NCBI GenBank assembly: GCA_021307315.1
Contig: JAJSPD010000014.1
Location: 372,001 to 436,000 of the forward strand
Source of the DNA: Bisporella sp. PMI_857
Taxonomy: Eukaryota; Ascomycota; Leotiomycetes; Helotiales; Helotiaceae
Length of the DNA stretch: 64,000 bases
Direction: 5' to 3'
This document shows, in pieces, positions 46,044 to 57,745 of the stretch. The position numbers were made by a program, and so were the translations under genes. Positions within the stretch are counted from its first letter, which is position 1. Each line of letters begins with the position of its first letter. Below the pieces are notes generated by a model. It worked only from the letters and a program-made list of their open reading frames with translations, was not told the origin of the DNA and ran no database searches.

Positions 46044-47081
46044 TCACGGCTGTTGAAAATTTGCTCTGCCCGGACCATCTAAGGCGTCCCGCAGCCGATC
46101 TATACTTTCCTGCGCCCGACCATCCAAGAACTCCATAATCTCCCGATGATCCTGCAACAAAAGTCTTTGATGCTCCAAGTCCTGATGAAGATGCTGGGCA
46201 TCGAAGCCCAGGGGTCCTCCGTTCAGCCGCCGCCACTCGTTCTGCCAGGACGCGACCTGCAGATCTAGCTCCTCCCGCAGGTTCGCGATGCTCCGCTCCA
46301 GCTGCTCCATGTGCTCCCGCATGCGCGCTCGAAACCCATGGTGCGGCGCTCTCTGGCGGCCGCCGATCTCGTCGAGGTGCGCCGCCATCTGTTGAATGAC
46401 GTGGGCAGCCCGCTGGACGTGGTATTCGTAGATGAGGGCGTCGGCGCCGTGGCCGATGACCGAGTCCAGGGCCTCGCTGTCGGCAGGCTGGACGGCCACC
46501 GTGGCGCCGATGGTGCGGAGGAAATCCGAGACGGGGCCTGGCCCGCCTTCGACCCCGAACGAGGCGTCCAGCAGGAAGTATCTCACGTCCAGATTGGCGT
46601 CCATCGGCCGCGCCGGGTCGCTGAAATAGTGCCGGAAGATGAGGCACAGCTTGTTTAGCATCCAGAGGAGGTCGTCGGCGATGCGGTGGCGCTCGTGGTT
46701 GACATATTCGTTGGCGTGCACGAGGCCGTTGAACCGGGCGATCTGGTCGGTCAGCAAGCTCATCAGCGTCTCGAAGTTGTACATTTGCTCCGCGTCAGTG
46801 AAATCACTTACCGGCTGCGCTCCTGGCTCTGGCATGATGCGTTCCGCTAGAATGCCTCTGCAGAGCGGGCAGATTACTTTGAGACCTTTCATCGCTGTTT
46901 CGAGGCAGGCTCGGCAGAACAGATGGCCGCATCGCGTTCTGATGGGCATAGTCATTGGGCGGTCATATTGCGTAAAGCAGATTGGACAAGTGGAATCTTC
47001 CGGGGAGAGTGAGTCGATATTTTCTGGCTCCAGCGGCGTGTGGATCTCTCCTCGACTACGTCGGTAATCAAAGACATCCAT
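46044..47081 (-). CDS. RING finger (C3HC4) protein, putative E3 ubiquitin ligase
   Basis: Intronless, 345 aa, start ATG at 47081. A C3HC4 RING lies near the N-terminus: C32-x2-C35-x15-C51-x-H53-x2-C56-x2-C59-x11-C71-x2-C74, in the context STCPICFTQYDRPMTMPIRT and CGHLFCRACLETAMKG. The rest is alpha-helical; a Gln/Leu/Arg-rich C-terminal region (about 250-340) is probably a coiled coil. No other domain was recognised. RING proteins of this kind usually act as ubiquitin ligases, which is inferred. The 3' half is strikingly GC-rich, giving long open frames on other strands, and contrasts with the AT-rich neighbours. Such short lineage-restricted RING genes are common in Pezizomycotina accessory DNA. 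Confidence 0.8.
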   Translation of the reverse strand: MDVFDYRRSRGEIHTPLEPENIDSLSPEDSTCPICFTQYDRPMTMPIRTRCGHLFCRACLETAMKGLKVICPLCRGILAERIMPEPGAQPVSDFTDAEQMYNFETLMSLLTDQIARFNGLVHANEYVNHERHRIADDLLWMLNKLCLIFRHYFSDPARPMDANLDVRYFLLDASFGVEGGPGPVSDFLRTIGATVAVQPADSEALDSVIGHGADALIYEYHVQRAAHVIQQMAAHLDEIGGRQRAPHHGFRARMREHMEQLERSIANLREELDLQVASWQNEWRRLNGGPLGFDAQHLHQDLEHQRLLLQDHREIMEFLDGRAQESIDRLRDALDGPGRANFQQP

Positions 47082-47695
47082 TTTTGCTGGATATTCTGTT
47101 TTGGACTCTGTATAGAATGTTAGTCAGGACTATCTGTGAGTCTATTATTGTGATGTTTCAGTAGAGAGTGAGATGAGGAGATGGGAATTATGGTGGGTAT
47201 ATCATCATAATTATAGAACTTGAAGATGTTGTTCGGCACTTGTGGTATAAAACATCCTAACGAGCCATCTCAAAGATTGGTTTTTGTGGGGGACCATAGG
47301 TCCTGTGCGAGGAATTTTGGGTTGAAAGAAACAATTTTATTGTTCAGCATCATCTTTAAGATCACCTTTGTCTCGGAAGTTTTCCTTTGTCCTTTAACAC
47401 AAAGGCTTTATAAGCTTCCCATGGAGGAAAGCACTACTAATTGGGGTTTAGTAGTGATATTTGCCAAATTTGACGGGACAGAATATCGTTCGAAGGAAAA
47501 ACACCATTGTGTAAAAATAATGCTCTTTGTGCAAGTCTGAAATAAGTTTCCCTTGGAATAACAGAGCTTGCCAGGAAGTCTGATCTAGTTTAAGAAACTA
47601 GAGACAAATTGCACTCTCACTTACGTTACATGAAAATTAGGGCGACGACATCTACATGTATTAATTAAGAAGCGAACTATTATGAAATAGACAGC
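47082..47695. other. Intergenic between RING and TEA genes
   Basis: 610 bp; RING promoter and TEA-gene 3' flank. No gene seen in either strand. Confidence 0.6.
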
Positions 47696-50320
47696 TCAGC
47701 TCTCCTGTTTGAGCTTCTCCGCCAGTTGATCATAGTCGATTTCCCCATCGCTACACATCCAGCTCTGATCCTTCTCATCCACAATCCCGGTAGTGATATC
47801 TGGGAGAGTGCCATCATGAATATTACGGGTGGGATTGTTGATGTCACTTCCAGCGTCCGTCCAGGGCGAAAGCCTGACGTTCATGCCGTGCTCATCGTGG
47901 GGTAGTTCATTAGTGGTAGTGGTGTCGTGGCTGGTACCGGACCAAGCGTGATCTAGCCCATTTTCTTGGTCCATTACGTCCCATTGATGCTCTGGTACTA
48001 TTTCATGTGTATGTGTCCACTTGTTTTCGCTAGCCTGCTCTGCTGCGCCAGCGTCGACACTCCTGCTCCAGTCATGTTGTTTTTCTGGTTGCTCTGCACC
48101 AGAATCATTCCAATCTTGGTTATCCTGCTCCTGGGTATCAGGTTCGTGCACATCGCGTTCCGGCATATCATGTGCGACATCTAGGCGCTGCCAGTCAATT
48201 CTTCCCTCTGCTCCATCCGCCCAAGTTTCCTGCTTGGGTTCGGATGCCTCGTGCCATTGATTTCCGGAATCAGGTTGCCAGCCAGCTTGGGCAGTATTCG
48301 AAGGTAGCACATGGTAGTTAGGCCACGTCGAATTGGCGTCAAAGGGTTCGGTATTTGGGATATTCCATGCACCAGCATTTTGGTCGTATCCTCCTAAGTT
48401 GACGTTGCTATTTGACATATAGGCGTCTAGAGTAACCGCCTCGTCAACGAGAGAAGCCTGGCCATCCATTGCAGTGTCTGGAGAGAAACCGAGGTGTTCA
48501 ACAGGCACTTCGGGTGGATGGGGTGGGTATGAGTAGTCAAAAGATTCGAATGGTGACTGCAGGCCTGGGTTAGCTGCTGGTGTTGAAATACCTTGCGCGA
48601 ATGGGTCCAAGATGTTTGATGACTGCAGCGGCAACGACGTATCCATGAACGAGTTGAAGTTCTCATTCATGCTTGCCATATAATGTTGGCTAGGGTTCGA
48701 AGGTGACATACACGAGCTTCGAGGAGGAGCTGGATTGAGGTACCTCCAGGTCGTCAAACCATGTTCGCCATGTCTCGCTTTATGGAATGTCCAGATGAGG
48801 ATGCCTCGGCGAACATATGGCTGATTAGGGCCATTGGAAGACTTGACTTCCTGAAACATAGATATCTGCTCAACATATTCTCGTGCAGGCCGGACGCCTG
48901 TGACGGAATCTTCGCCATAAGCACTGTTTCGTCTCTGCTCATCGTATCTTGCTTGCAGTTCCGTGAGACTCGTGAAAACATGTGCCCAAGATGTTGGTGG
49001 AAAAGGAAGCTTGATGCGAATCTCCTTGTCATTTACAGATAGCACATGCGCGGCGCTTTCGTGTACCTGCCCATGTGAATCCTTTATACTATCTCTATAG
49101 AGTTCAGGTGGCCTCATAAGGTTAGTCGTTGTTTTCCAAACACATCCCTCCAGCTCCCTTCCAGGAATGGCTATCTCGGTTTTGGCGGTTAAGAATGATC
49201 CATTCGGGACGTGCGTTTCCATCAGCTCAAGTGTTGCGTCCATGTGAATAATATCACAGTTGAGCTCGTTCAATAAATATAGCCTCTCCAAGTGGGGAAA
49301 CTTTTGACGCCAATTTGGAACGAACTCTAGGTTCTCTCGTGGACGTTGTGTATGCAGCCTTGTATATCTGTGAGAAATCGCGTCGTCCTCGTTCGGCGAG
49401 TCTGTGATGTGTAACCACAGTGTTGACGGGCACATGGAGACTTGAATACTTCCTGTATCAAAACTTGCATATCTCCGGCTTGGTAACCTGCCCTCAGAGA
49501 GAGCTTTTAAACATGGGTCATTCTTAAATGAGTCTTCAAAACCGTTCTTTGCAAGCTCCTTGGGTGGGAAGAGACGGTGAACTTTTGGTTGTTAGCAAGC
49601 GTAAAATTGGAGGCAAGGATTCCTACAAGCCGGATGGTCTTTGAGAAAGCCTTTCAAGACCTGGATGTGGCTTGAGACCTGCTTCCTTGTACGTCTCATC
49701 TTCGGATCTGGCCGTTCGCCTGGTGGAAGGCTGTAGACATATGCCAGCCAAAGATATTCCTTGATCAGTTCGTTCCGACCGTGGGGTTTACCTTGATAGG
49801 AGAACTTGCGTCGACCCATAGCTGGGATGTGTAGGAGAGCTAAACATTAGTCAGTTGAATAGGTGAGCACACTCGAGCTGTACTACTCGCCGTCAAGGAA
49901 AGCAATTTCAAGAACCTCCGGCCATTTTTGATCATTCTCTCCTCCGGTGTCGCGGGTGTTTTCTTGCCGGTCTCGATAAGCTCTATATTGCGGTGAGTCG
50001 TAGATCGGGTTTCGCCTCCCAGTATACCTGTCGTGTCTGTGCTTTCTGATGCTCTGGCGACGGAGGCCTAGTTGTGATGTTTCCAACCGCTGCTGCCGTA
50101 AATTACTATGCGGCTGAAGAGGCACCGTGGGAATGTACTTGGGCATATTAATGCCGCCGCGAAAGTCTTTAGTATCATTATATTGATGCGCAGAAGCCAG
50201 TGCTAATATCTGAGAATTACCTGCTGCGTCGGACAGTGGTTGCAGGGCCCGTGATCCGTTGGGGTCAAGGAGTGGCTGAGGGGATGGGTAGTTTGATGGG
50301 ACAATTAGGCGTTGGTCCAT
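47696..50320 (-). CDS. TEA/ATTS domain transcription factor (AbaA/Tec1 family)
   Basis: Three exons, 50320-49891, 49839-49627 and 49581-47696; 842 aa. The start is the first in-frame ATG (upstream only a GTG and then a stop). The TEA DNA-binding domain covers about residues 132-207: [51 protein letters not shown], and recognition helix [20 protein letters not shown]. The rest carries a conserved central block ([30 protein letters not shown]) and a Trp/Asn/Asp-rich low-complexity C-terminus. Relatives control conidiophore development (AbaA) or filamentous growth (Tec1). The first intron (49840-49890) must use a GC donor, because only ACG|GCGAGT keeps the FLD-ALL junction in frame. Which of the two subfamilies it belongs to is left open. 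Confidence 0.9.
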
Positions 50321-51164
50321 TGGTGAGTAAGAATGCTTGCAAGGCTCGAGAACTTGCACTTCGTCACCTGGACGTAGAGTCGTAGGCCGTCAAGAGCGTT
50401 TGTTGGTTGGGAAAGAGTTAGGATTGTGATAAAAAATGTTTGAAGGAATGGCTATGTAAAAGTGTGGGTGTTTGACAGATGACTTCTCCAGGAAAGAATG
50501 CTGAAAGCTGTCTCGAGAATGAAGGAGCAGAATCATTAGATATAAAAGGGACGTAGTTCATCCACCCAGGTCAAGCTCGGACGGTCGGGCGGATCGGCTA
50601 CACGATCAAGATTCCTGCCTTCGAGACTTTTCAACTTCTTCTAATGTCCAATGTAGAGAGATAAAATTGAGAGAAGAAGACTGGTCCGGCTGGCTGGCCG
50701 ATGCAAGGAAATGCAGGTACCGAAGGCAACAGAACGTTACTCCTAGCAATTAGCAACTGGAGGAATGCATCATCTTATCGTCGGCATGCAACGAAGATGG
50801 ATATTTGGAAGCATGCCACGAGACGGGAACGATGGCAGAATAAGAACGCGGCAAACCAACAGCAGTTATTGTTTCAATCTGAAGGGCGTCCAAAAAGAGA
50901 AATATGGGATACTCCTTTCTACCAAGTGAGTGGATCGCGGGGAGGTATTGACACCTTGAGATAAGATACGAAGGACTTTAGGTTATTTCACAGGTACTTC
51001 CTACATAAGGGAGAACTTATTGTGAGGGAGGTACTTTTAGGAGAGGGGCCTTAAAGCGAAATTATGTGGGATGAGAAGCAAGGGGGATGACCGTGTTCGC
51101 GCAAGCTTGAACTGGTGGATTGTGGGACGAGTAATTATTTATCGACAAATACCACAACAACCCT
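50321..51164. other. Intergenic: TEA-gene promoter and MRD1 3' flank
   Basis: 840 bp, no gene supported. A plus-strand open frame at 50701-50964 has no family features. The long leader typical of developmental regulators may occupy much of it. Confidence 0.55.
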
Positions 51165-53855
51165 TCAGTCTTCCGCTTCATCGCCTTGAATATTGAATTT
51201 CTTGCGACCGCGTCCTGTGAGATTTTCCAACGCAACCTTGTTGACCTGACTGCCAACTTTCTTTTGCATCCTCTCAATCTCTTCTTCAGCATCAATAGCT
51301 TCTGCAGCGGCGAATTCCAGAACTAGGCGACGGCCAAGGAGGTGAGTGTCTTTGAGAGCCTCTAGTGCATTCTCCGCTTCACGTGCTGTTATGAAATCCG
51401 CGAAGGCGAAACCCCGAGTGGAGTGATCAAATTTCTGTGGGACCCTGACTGAACGAAGTTGGCCATACGAGCCAAACAAAGTGCGCACATCTTTCTTCGT
51501 TGCCTGGAAAGGCAAATTCTTGATGATGATCTTCGTCCGCTGACCAGCCATCTTCTTAGCTCGGTCTTGCTTCTTTCTCTCTTCGGCAGCATCGAGGCCT
51601 TTATGTGAGATTTTGATGACCAGCTTGTGCCTCTCAAGATCATGACCATTCATTACTTTAAGCGCAGCCTGAGCCTGGGCCTTAGTCTTGAACTCAACGA
51701 ATCCAAAACCCATGCTGAGTACCTGGCCAGGCTTTTTAGAATCGGTCTTGGTATTGACGCGGGCCGACATGAAGCCTTCTAAGGGTTTGAAAGCATCTGC
51801 AAGACGACCGCTCGTTGTGGTGAAGTTAAGATTACGGACATAGAGCGTCGCAGTGCCTTCTCCGTCACCATTGTCCGTCTCCAGTAAATCAGATGCCGAC
51901 ATAGTTTGTGCTGAACTATCTGCTTGCTGATCTGGGAATGTGGCATTGTCGATATTGACGGCAGTGAATAAATTCTTAGGTGCTTTTTCAAGATACAATA
52001 TGGAATCCTTGATTCGTCGATAGGACAAACTACCAAAGGCTGCCTTGGCATGTCCCGCTTGTGCCATCTCAACAATGGCAACTGTACCTGCTGGCGGCAT
52101 CAGGACTCGAAGCACTTGCCCAAACTCCTCGAACATCGTTCTTAGTTCTTCTAGAGTCATTCCATAAGGGAAATTCTTCACCAGGATAGCTGTATCTCCT
52201 CTTTCTCGCCTCTTGAAAGCGTCAAGGTCGACTCCGTTCTTAGTGAAATATGACTTAGCCTCCTGAATCACTGTCGTCTCCGCAATCGCTTGCCTCACGC
52301 CGGCATCAGAAGATGTTGGATCCAATAGCTCGAATTTGGATACACCAAGGCGCGCAGCAATAGTCGAATTCACAGCATCCTGATTCATGAACAGCGAGTT
52401 CCAATTGAAAGTTGAGGTTGAGGCTTCTGCCTTCTTTTTAATTTCCTTCTGCTTCTTGAGCGGCAATTTGGCAATGGCGAATTCGTCTAGCTTGTTCTGT
52501 CGTTTCGCAGCTCCGGGCACTACGTGCATAAGACGGCCTTGAAAGGGCTCGCCATCTAGATTGTGATATGCTTCTGCTGCATCTTCTGGGTTCTGATAGC
52601 TGACTAGTACGAAACCTTTGCTGTTTCCACCAGAGTCGAGAGGAAGATGGACCTGAGTGTGATTAGTTTTGAGTATGGGGGAAAAAATACAATTTAAAAG
52701 TATACAGTTCCATCAGAAAACACGAAGCATCTACTAAAATTCTCGTCCAGTTCGCATCATATGCTGTTTGCATAAGCTGTCCCTATCTGGATATTCATCA
52801 TAAAGGATAAAAGAGAAAATTTATAGAAAATCTACTTACCTCCTCTATCTGTCCGTACTTCTCAAAGTGCTCTCTGAGCTCGTCCTCCGTAGCCGTGTAT
52901 GATAAATTGCGAACATACAATCTTCCTGTAGCTTTGATAGCGTCGATGACCGAGTCTAACTGCTCGTCTTCAATTTGTGCAACCTCTTCGACAACCGGCG
53001 AGCCTTCCTTAATACCCTCTGATGTATCGACCATGGTCTCACCCACAACATCAGCTGCCACATTTGGTGGAGTCCCTTGCCGAGTTTTAATATCCTCGGG
53101 GTCCACTAAATCCAGTAGCCGATTTGTGCGACTCCGCATCCATTCATCGTCCGTCAATCCTGAAGCATTAACATGCCCTATAGGCTTATTAGTCTGCTCT
53201 GAGACGTCCGTACTAGCAGGAGGCGCAATTGTGTCTGTGCGTTCAACTTTTGGCGGACTCTTCTGTCTTGACTTGTTGGGAACTGCTTCGTACTCTTCGT
53301 CACTATCAGCCTCTGGTAACTCAATTGCCTGTATTTTGGTCGGTGGTTCTGAATTTTCTGCAATCTGTGTAGCCCAAGCTTTAGACTTGGACGCAGGTTG
53401 CATAACTTCCAGGAATTCTTTCAACTTCTCGTCTGATTCGTCTAATTCAATCCGCTTCCTCTTTTGCCCGGCATTGAGCTGAGCAGCAGCAGCTTCCGCT
53501 TGCCTTTTCCGATCGGCCGTAGCATTCTCCCTCTCCTGTTCTCGTTTGACTTTCCTTGAAACTGGCAGGGTCGAATCCGAAATCTAGATACGTTAGCCAG
53601 CCCAAACAATTTGTCTAAGACACGTACAGGTCGTGCTACTTCAACAGCAATCTTGGACATCCGTATGAACGACCTGTTGAAGTATTTGATCGCACTCGCA
53701 GCGATTTCCGGAGTCCTATATCCAACATAGCCAATTCTTCGATGTGGTATTAACTTTGCGTCCGTGATATCGTGCTTTGAGCTGAAGTGTTTTCTGAATT
53801 CATCTTCAGTGATGGTAGGGGGTAGGCCTTTGACGAAGATGCGTGACGACGCCAT
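51165..53855 (-). CDS. MRD1: Multiple RNA-binding domain protein MRD1 (18S rRNA processing)
   Basis: Three exons, 53855-53628, 53583-52840 and 52652-51165; 819 aa. Five RRM domains are visible: RRM1 at the very N-terminus (SSRIFVKGLPPTITEDEF), RRM2 near 295-370 (GRLYVRNLSYTATEDELREH, GNSKGFVLVSYQNPEDA), RRM3 near 478 (ILVKNFPYGMTLEELRTMF), RRM4 near 594 (LYVRNLNFTTTSGRL) and RRM5 near 702 (IIIKNLPFQATKKDVRTLFG). RRM1 is followed by an acidic/basic linker. Order and number match yeast Mrd1, which binds the 35S pre-rRNA and is needed for the early cleavages that make 18S rRNA. The first intron is only 44 nt, the second 187 nt. Confidence 0.95.
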
Positions 53856-54227
53856 TATTGTTCTCTAGTAGCTTGAGGTCGTACATTCATCCCATGATGC
53901 CGCATCCCTTCAAAAAAGTTCTCAGCCCAAAAAAAAAAAGGTCGGAGAAAACTAAAACCTGCCCCGCAACCTTATTTGCTAGGCTTACCATATTTGGCTA
54001 AGCGGCGACTCTGCCAAGGCTTGACAAGAGCCTCATGTGTTTACTCCATTGTTTTGAACATTTGACATATACAGTTGACCTGGTTCTAGTTTTCCCTATC
54101 GCTTCCAGCTCGTCTCAAAGATTGAGCAACCCAAAAGTATTAGTAACCGTCCTCGCTATTATTCAAACCACACCCCCCTCGAGTTCCAGGTGTCAAATAC
54201 GCAGACCGTACAGCCTAAGGAGTAAAG
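53856..54227. other. Divergent promoter between MRD1 and LC8
   Basis: 372 bp head-to-head; no gene. An A run at about 53930-53939 precedes the LC8 leader. Confidence 0.6.
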
Positions 54228-54926
54228 ATGTCGAACACGGAAAAGGTAGTTCTGAAAGAGAAGCTGGAGGGTACGTATCAAGGTAAAGTATAAGCTTGCA
54301 CCTGTCTTTTTACACCGCGTTTAGGCATCGTACCATGCGCTGACTTGTTGTAGCTCAGATCAAGAGCGCAGATATGGTTAGCAGTACCGCGTCTCAAATA
54401 CGAAGTGATGTGAGAAGGAGAGTGAACTGACAGCTAGGCAGACAGAGGACATGCAAACGGAAGCTATTGATGTCGGTACGTCAAATCACCAATTCACAAA
54501 TGTCTCGAGCTTGTCATGCGAATATGCTCCGAGTTATTGCTCTGGAGATTTGCTAAAAAAAAACAAAAACAAAACAAAAACAAAAGTCGAACATATGTTT
54601 ACCTAAGGGCAAAGCTAATAGCTTTATAGCACAGGAAGCAATGAGCAAGTTTACTGTTGAGAAGGTCTGTCCAAATTGTCTTCATGCGCATATCGCCTAA
54701 CATTTTCAAGGACATAGCGCAGCACATCAAGAAAACTGTTCGTCTTCCTACTCCACCTCCATTGCCTATGACTAACCCTAATGCAATCCAGTTTGATGAA
54801 CGCAAAGGCCCAACCTGGCACTGCATCGTAGGCCGCAACTTCGGCTCCTTCGTCACCCACGAGACCAAGCACTTCATCTACTTCTACCTCGGGCATTGTG
54901 CCATCCTCCTCTTCAAGACCCAGTAA
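54228..54926 (+). CDS. DYN2: Dynein light chain LC8 (Dyn2/DYNLL)
   Basis: Six exons, 54228-54270, 54354-54376, 54442-54475, 54630-54664, 54711-54737 and 54792-54926, give 98 aa with all phases consistent. The protein has the complete LC8 pattern: [55 protein letters not shown] and the C-terminal strand [22 protein letters not shown]8 is a dimeric hub bound to the dynein intermediate chain and many other partners. The four internal exons are only 23-35 nt. Intron 3 (54476-54629) holds an A-rich tract with AAAAACAAAA repeats. Exon limits were set by consensus plus conserved sequence. Confidence 0.93.
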
Positions 54927-55831
54927 ATTTTCGACACATCTGTGATTTGAGGGTTGATAACACTTTGGGGGCGTACAATTTGGTGTCAGGAAGGTCTCAA
55001 TTGATGGTTAGCAAGCACGAAAAGCGATAATCGGGTTCTGTATCTCGCATGTCGAAGACGACGATGGGGTCGGTTTATGGGGAGGAAGGGCATGAGTGAT
55101 TATGTATTAAACAATGATATGGCCGATTCTGAAGCACAAAGCCTTTGACTTCGTCGGGAAATGATCAAGTGAACCAGTAGGCTTTCCTTCTCTAACTCAA
55201 GGTATCAACACAGTCTGTCAGATAATAGCAGACAAAGGAAGTGCGGGTTCAACAGTCGTCGAGTGACCCTACAACGCTGTGTCGTTCTGTGTGCGTGATA
55301 CAATATAAAGCTCCCGTCCCACTTGTCTATTTCTGTCTTCATGTTGCCTAGATCGCAATCTTGTACAAGGCCAAATAAGCCCAATTTAACTTCAGGAAAT
55401 TATGTGCCATCTACAGTATGTCATTCATTTAAAAAGTCTAAAAGATCCACAGAACTTCAAGGAGAAGCATCTATGCATCCCAAACTAGCAAATGAGTTGC
55501 CATGGCAAGGCCACAAAAGTTCTGTCCCTCGAGATATGACGCGTCTATGCTAGAGAATTTTGAGAATATATGCGCTAAGGGTTCCAGACGCGTATCATAC
55601 CCGACCAAACCACTTTTCATGTGCAAGCGATGTAAGGAGATAGAGACGCTGGGACATCTCGTAAAACAAGATATACTACACTGGCGACAAAGTCCTGGAA
55701 GTGGGAAAAGCGTGGCTGATACAACAATTATTCCACTTTTTACACAACCAAGCTGTAGATAATCTATGTTGAATTCGTTTATCGTGCCGCAGTGCTCTAT
55801 GCTATAATACATAACTTTATTCTTCACTCTT
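54927..55831. other. Intergenic between convergent LC8 and MCR1
   Basis: 900 bp, no supported gene; overlapping open frames at 55323-55762 have no domain features. Confidence 0.6.
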
Positions 55832-57069
55832 TTAGAACTTGTAGACCTGGTCCTTGCTATATCCCAGCTGCTCCAAGATCGAACCATCCAGCTCTCCTTG
55901 ATCAGCCGGGCTCTTCTTCACTCCAGAGATGGCCTTATACAAGCCCGGTGGTCCACATACGAAAATTTTGATATTCTCCGATTTCGGCTCTGGCAGCACC
56001 GTCTTCAGCAGCTCTTTATTAATGAAACCCTTCTCGCCGAGCCATTCCTTGGGTGGCTTATCCAGTAAGTAGAACGCTCTGAATCGCTGAGGGTAAGTGT
56101 TCTCAAGGTCTTCGAACTCGCGTTTGAGAAGGATGTCTTCCTCAGTGATGTTTCCGAAGACGAGGGTGACTTTAGTCTTATCGTCGGGGTTGCTAAAGAT
56201 GGCGCGGGCGAGTTGGTACATGGGTGTTATACCGGTTCCACCAGCAATGAGCGCAATGTGGGTGTGTTTGTTCGCAGACCACTGGTATTTAGGGATAGGA
56301 CCTTTGAAGTCGAGGCGATGTCCGGGTTGCATATCGTGCATGTGCTCGGACATGACACCGTTGGGGTATTTCTTGACAAGGAGGTCGAGATAGCCCTTCT
56401 CACCTACTCTTTATTAGATAACTACCATAAAACAGGAAACGGGAGACACACCCTCATCACTGACAGGTGTATATGGTCGAATCACAGGCTTAGCCATCTC
56501 TGGACCCTTATGCTTCGTAAGAAGCGCAGATGCAATCTGCAGTCCGCTAACCTGGTCCTCCTCAGGTAGCGCAAAGCGGAATTTCTTCGTGTTGTGATTG
56601 ATGATCTCTACGCTGTCGAGCTTTAAGCTGATAAAGCCTTGGTCACCGCCGGTGAAAGCTTTGCTTGCCTCGACGATTGTCTTCTCTGCCTTTGCCTCTG
56701 CGCCCTTTGCTGCATCCTTAGCTACAGCGGTATTACCCCCATATGTGTACCAGGCGTATCCTCCAACGGCGGCAGCAGCAGCTCCGATCCAGAGAACTGG
56801 GGATGAGGAGGACTTTGGTGGCTCTGTGGCATAGCGACGATATTGCTAGAGGTTGCGATTAGCATATATGGGACATATAGTATGCAGAGGAGGGTTGAGA
56901 GCGAAGCTGTAGAGCTTGTGCTAGAATATACAAAGCAAGAATCCATTATCGGACGACTTCTGAGCTTCATTGTTTACATCCTGTTCCTGGGAAAGCTCAT
57001 ACCAACAATTTAAAAAAAACTTACAGTCTTCAACGGCCGAGCCGCACGGAAGGCTCGCTGCGCGAACAT
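55832..57069 (-). CDS. MCR1: Mitochondrial NADH-cytochrome b5 reductase
   Basis: Three exons, 57069-57025, 56845-56452 and 56403-55832; 336 aa. A basic mitochondrial leader ([15 protein letters not shown], whole exon 1) is followed by one membrane segment ([19 protein letters not shown]). The flavin domain has the FAD motif [20 protein letters not shown] and [15 protein letters not shown]; the NADH domain has [19 protein letters not shown] and FVCGPPG. It matches yeast Mcr1, which occurs in the outer membrane and the intermembrane space and passes electrons from NADH to cytochrome b5, supporting ergosterol synthesis and oxidative-stress defence. Length and domain order are normal. Confidence 0.95.
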
Positions 57070-57745
57070 GATGTATATAGGATTACGAAAGTAGATGGTA
57101 AGGGACAATTGATCAATTGGCAACTGGGTGGAATCTGCCACCAGCAAAGTCGAAGCTCTCTCTGATGGTGGGATTTGCCAAGAGATGACGTTGATGCAGG
57201 CGACTAGTCTTATCTGGGATGATAATTGACCTAATGAAGACTTCGGACCTTCTATCTCGCCCCTTGCTGGAAAGTCTGTAGTACGTATACGTGCAGTTTG
57301 AACTTTAGATATTGTTATATTATTCTGAACTCCTTGTTCTTTAGAAGAAGCAAGAGCTTAACCCGACGCTATAGGGAAAAGCTTTACATCAACTTCCGCC
57401 TTTCAGATCTGTCAAGATGAGCGAAGATCCTTTGAAATTCCGCTGCTGATCAAGTCTTAATTAATTACCAACTTCAGTATGTCTAGTATCTTCAAAAAAT
57501 CGGTTCAAGATTTGTTCTGGCATGGCTCGTCGTAATCTCTTCATCAAACCTGCGATCTAGCAACATCTGGAAGTCCGGCCGTTTGAAATATTCAGAGATG
57601 CTTATTGTCGCGTCAATGCTTTGTTGGCTTCTTTTTCTGCGAATCCCCTTTCTTTGTTTTTCTGTTCTTTGAAGTCTACCAAGCACAAAAGACCTCTCTA
57701 TCTCTTATTTCCACACCATTGATATCATACAACACACAATACATT
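57070..57745. other. Divergent intergenic region upstream of MCR1 and the SprT-like gene
   Basis: 680 bp, no gene. The open frame reaching back to 57605 starts with TTG only and encodes Phe-rich leader-like sequence. Confidence 0.6.

Noticed and set aside
46030..46647. 205-codon Arg/Gly/Pro-rich frame inside the RING gene
   Set aside because: A shadow of the GC-rich RING coding sequence in another frame.
55323..55762. Two overlapping open frames between LC8 and MCR1
   Set aside because: Short, no domains, no conserved splice structure; in the convergent 3' flanks.
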